From Pedobacter ureilyticus (GTDB lineage Bacteria; Bacteroidota; Bacteroidia; Sphingobacteriales; Sphingobacteriaceae): a stretch of 64,000 nucleotides of DNA. The translations under genes and the position numbers were made by a program. Positions 61,776-64,000 of this stretch are shown one piece after another. The stretch covers positions 37,849 to 101,848 of the forward strand of contig NZ_SSHJ01000018.1 of the NCBI RefSeq assembly GCF_005925345.1, written 5' to 3'. The notes under the pieces were generated by a model, which was not told where the DNA came from, did not search any database, and worked only from the letters and a program-made list of their open reading frames with translations. Every line of letters starts with the position of its first letter. The first letter of the stretch is position 1.

Positions 61776-61861
61776 GTTATAGGTTTTAAGTGATACGTTT
61801 TAAGTTTTAGGCGTTTTACAAACAACTTTTTACTTTTGCCTTTTTACTTTTAACTTATCCA

Positions 61862-62449
61862 ATGTTTACAGGAATAATAGAAACTTTAGGCACTGTCCAA
61901 AATATACAGAAAGAAGGCGATAACATCCATTTTACCATCGCATCTAGCATCAGCCACGAATTAAAGATAGACCAAAGCGTAGCGCACAATGGTGTTTGCT
62001 TAACGGTGGTTAAACTCGATGAGAATAGCCATACTGTAACTGCCATAGACGAGACTTTACAGAAGACCAATTTAGGTTGTTTAACGGTAGGAGCGAAGGT
62101 GAATTTAGAGCGTTGTATGCAAATGAATGCTCGTTTAGACGGACATATTGTACAAGGTCACGTAGACCAAATAGCTACTTGCATTTTGGTAAATGAGTTA
62201 AACGGCAGTTGGCAATATCGCTTTAAGTACGATGCTTCAAAAGGCAACGTAACCGTAGAAAAAGGCTCGGCTTGTGTTAATGGTATTAGCTTAACTGTAG
62301 TAAATTCTGCCGATGGCGAGTTTTCTGTTTTTATCATTCCTTACACACATGAACACACTAATTTGCAGGATGTAAAAGTTGGCGATACCGTAAATTTAGA
62401 GTTCGACATTATTGGTAAATATGTAGCCCGTTTAATGGGTAGAAATTAA
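61862..62449 (+). CDS. ribE: Riboflavin synthase, alpha subunit
   Basis: The 195-residue protein shows two tandem lumazine-binding repeats: MFTGIIETLGTV at the start and LDGHIVQGHVDQIATC (about 98-113), each with H-N-G-V-C-L-T and VNGISLTVVN loops. It joins two lumazine molecules to riboflavin. It is preceded by a pyrimidine-rich leader of tandem CTTTTTACTTTT-like units. Confidence 0.93.
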   Translation: MFTGIIETLGTVQNIQKEGDNIHFTIASSISHELKIDQSVAHNGVCLTVVKLDENSHTVTAIDETLQKTNLGCLTVGAKVNLERCMQMNARLDGHIVQGHVDQIATCILVNELNGSWQYRFKYDASKGNVTVEKGSACVNGISLTVVNSADGEFSVFIIPYTHEHTNLQDVKVGDTVNLEFDIIGKYVARLMGRN

Positions 62450-62869
62450 TTTTGGAAAAGAATGGGAGCGATTCTTGGCAAATGTAGTCCCGCTTTCAGT
62501 TTAAATCTTTTTGTGTACTGTCGCCGTCATTTCGAACGTAGAGAGAAATCTCAAATTTAGTTTTTCTATCAAACAGATTTCTCTCTACGTTCGAAATGAC
62601 GCTCCAAAAAGTATTTCCACTACAATCGGGTTTTATTAACCGAATACTGTGCAGCTATGAATTAAATTGCAGACATAGCTTTCTAATTTTAATGAATACC
62701 AACTTTGCGTTCTTTGCGTATCTCTACTTTTCTTTGCGTTAAAAATTTTACCGCAAAGTTTTTTAAGTATTTGCGAAGAAAGCAAAGATAGCTTAACTAA
62801 AACTTTTTACTTTTAACTTTTTAATCCCGAACTATCGGGATTTCGTTTCACTCAACTTTCTACTTTAAG
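62450..62869. other. Intergenic region with a perfect long hairpin
   Basis: Apart from the hairpin at 62525-62601 there is no gene. A small inverted repeat AATCCCGA-ACTA-TCGGGATT is at 62823-62842, just before the next start. Confidence 0.6.
62525..62601. repeat. REP-type element with 27-bp perfect arms
   Basis: The arms at 62525-62551 and 62575-62601 are perfectly complementary over 27 bases, starting CGTCATTTCGAACGTAGAG, with a 23-base AT-rich loop. It is the best-preserved member of the CGTCATTTCGA family in the window. Confidence 0.9.
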
Positions 62870-63331
62870 ATGTTTAGCAAAGAAGAAGCCGCAAGGTTAC
62901 GACAACAGTTTTGGATTAGCTTTGGCCAATATATGAAACCCGTACCTGGCGCCGAGGGCTTAGCTGTTAATTGGGTTAACTACAAAACAGGCGTTAAAAA
63001 TATCTTCTTCCGTATGGATGCCGAAAAGAGGCAGGCCAGCATTGCTATCGAAATTGCGCACTCAGATGAAGGCATAAGAGAACTGTTTTTTGAGCAATTT
63101 CAAGAGTTTAAGTTGTTGCTAGAAAACGCACTTAACGAAAAATGGGATTGGCTGCCTTCGGTTGCAAACAGTTACGATAAGCAAGTAGCCAGAATAGAAA
63201 TGGTGTTGGCTAATGTAAGTGTGTATAACCAGCAACAATGGCCAGATATTATCGCATTTTTAAAGCCTCGTATCATTGCTTTAGATGAGTTTTGGGCAGA
63301 TGTAAAACCTGTTTTCGAGGATTTGAAATAA
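62870..63331 (+). CDS. DUF4268 domain protein
   Basis: The 153-residue protein is the DUF4268 domain alone: RQQFWISFGQYMKPVPGAEG near the start, GVKNIFFRMDAEKRQASIAIEI in the middle (two parts) and WPDIIAFLKPRIIALDEFW at the end. The fold suggests a nuclease-like or nucleic-acid-binding domain, but no active site is clear. It stands alone. Confidence 0.85.
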   Translation: MFSKEEAARLRQQFWISFGQYMKPVPGAEGLAVNWVNYKTGVKNIFFRMDAEKRQASIAIEIAHSDEGIRELFFEQFQEFKLLLENALNEKWDWLPSVANSYDKQVARIEMVLANVSVYNQQQWPDIIAFLKPRIIALDEFWADVKPVFEDLK

Positions 63332-63451
63332 TCTTTAAGATTAACGACAAAGACACAAATAAGATTAACCACAAAGGCACGAAGAACACAAAGTCTATTT
63401 TACTCTATCGCCAACGGTAAATGTTATTACCGCACCGTTAATAAATAACTT
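63332..63451. other. Non-coding region before the repeat
   Basis: There is no gene; AACCACAAAGGCACGAAGAA-like text near 63365 is simple-sequence in style. Confidence 0.4.
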
Positions 63452-63887
63452 GAGTTCGGGATAAGAGAAATAGCCTATTTGCTAGCGATAGCCTATCAAA
63501 TCTCCGTTTCGCTAATTTTCGGTCTCCTATTTTTTAACTATTTTTTGTTTGTTTTAATGGCGTTAAAGAGCGCTTATGCGGTTTTCGCGTTGCATCGATA
63601 AGCCAAAGCAATTCCTTCGAAAGAAACCTGCGGAGCAAGCATGAAGACAATTAAAAATAAAAGCTACACTGAATAAATAGGCAACCGAGAGTTTATCAGC
63701 AAAGCTGATGAGCTCCGTAAACTCCGGTTTTGCTACTTTTTGCGGTCAACCTAAGCGTCAGCGAAAGCTTGAAAACCATAGAAACATTAACCAAATGAAA
63801 AAAAGTAGGAGCCCAGCGGCGGCCAGCTAAGAAAACAGGTCAAATACGAATTAGACAAAGTTAGAGGGTGACGCTTAACCCGAACTC
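63452..63887. repeat. MITE-like intergenic repeat, long copy (B) with terminal inverted repeats
   Basis: The 436-bp element begins GAGTTCGGGATAAG and ends CTTAACCCGAACTC, a 13 of 14 match terminal inverted repeat. It shares its backbone with copy A at 48435 but has at least four extra blocks (about 63536-63590, 63627-63675, 63695-63727, 63750-63799). There is no target-site duplication and no gene in it. Confidence 0.75.
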
Positions 63888-63930
63888 CTATGTTTGTAAG
63901 GCATACATTTGTATCTAAAAGTGAAAAGGG

Positions 63931-64000
63931 ATGAGAGCAGAAACCCGAACAAATAACTTCTTGAAGTATATTCTACGTGAGATATTGCCTCATTCTTTTT
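63931..64000 (+). CDS. Start of an unidentified gene (cut by window edge)
   Basis: An ATG at 63931 opens MRAETRTNNFLKYILREILP and stays open to the window end. GAAAAGGG lies just upstream. The protein cannot be identified from 23 residues; the gene itself is uncertain. Confidence 0.35.
   Translation, partial: MRAETRTNNFLKYILREILPHSF

Noticed and set aside
61862..61900. FMN riboswitch in front of riboflavin synthase
   Set aside because: I looked for the conserved AGGGYGA-type core upstream of 61862 and saw only pyrimidine-rich repeats.
62525..62601. Possible CRISPR unit at palindromic repeats
   Set aside because: The repeats are scattered single copies without regular spacers; no cas genes are present.

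Overview
The window looks like a chromosome segment from a Bacteroidota species, most likely a Pedobacter-type member of the Sphingobacteriaceae. The reasons are a SusC/SusD pair with its own sigma/anti-sigma regulators, a 'CCC motif' membrane protein, BT_3928-type and YfhO proteins, candidate TAnnTTTG -7 promoter boxes, few Shine-Dalgarno sites, and palindromic intergenic repeats of the CGTCATTTCGA type. No species name can be read from the sequence.

Positions 1 to about 22.4 kb form an AT-rich accessory island. Its right end carries a mobile-element module: tyrosine integrase, an unknown protein, an excisionase-like HTH protein and a II/X-type replication protein. The cargo looks like defence and conflict genes: a partial HipA-like kinase; an overlapping operon of MmeI-like DNA methyltransferase, SF2 helicase and GIY-YIG nuclease; a RES-domain protein; a NACHT NTPase; a serine recombinase; a two-helix membrane/coiled-coil protein; a truncated UmuD; a CBS-HEPN protein; a superinfection-immunity-domain protein; and an XRE regulator. 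Several genes at 14.6-15.7 kb are decaying, with in-frame stops and an 11-bp duplication. The left end of the island lies outside the window.

From 22.7 kb on, the sequence is core-like. 22.7-34.4 kb (minus strand) holds an outer-membrane uptake system: ECF sigma factor, FecR-type anti-sigma, SusC-like TonB receptor with STN domain, SusD lipoprotein, DUF4843 lipoprotein, PKD-like lipoprotein and two TlpA-type thioredoxins. 34.5-39.9 kb holds an ABC-F ATPase, a DUF1080 protein, small membrane proteins, a bactofilin, an M23 peptidase and a bacilliredoxin. 40.7-44.9 kb is an export operon (TolC, HlyD, an ABC membrane domain without ATPase, and a small unknown protein). At 45.1-45.6 kb is tRNA-Pro(GGG) beside a duplicated tRNA 3' half and the wreck of an integrase gene. 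45.8-63.3 kb holds housekeeping genes: YfhO, diadenylate cyclase, dihydropteroate synthase, DUF1599, PhyH-like, BT_3928, an ABC permease, DinB, shikimate kinase, thioesterase, metallophosphoesterase, N-acetylglucosamine kinase, threonine aldolase, biotin carboxylase, riboflavin synthase and DUF4268.

The core region is scattered with structured intergenic repeats: a 27-bp perfect hairpin, two copies of a 240-440 bp MITE-like element of which one has at least four extra blocks, and a (CCCTAAT)8 array in front of the biotin carboxylase gene. The strongest candidates for something undescribed are the methyltransferase-helicase-GIY-YIG operon with its duplicated N-terminal peptide motif, the CBS-HEPN protein, and the defence cargo around them.
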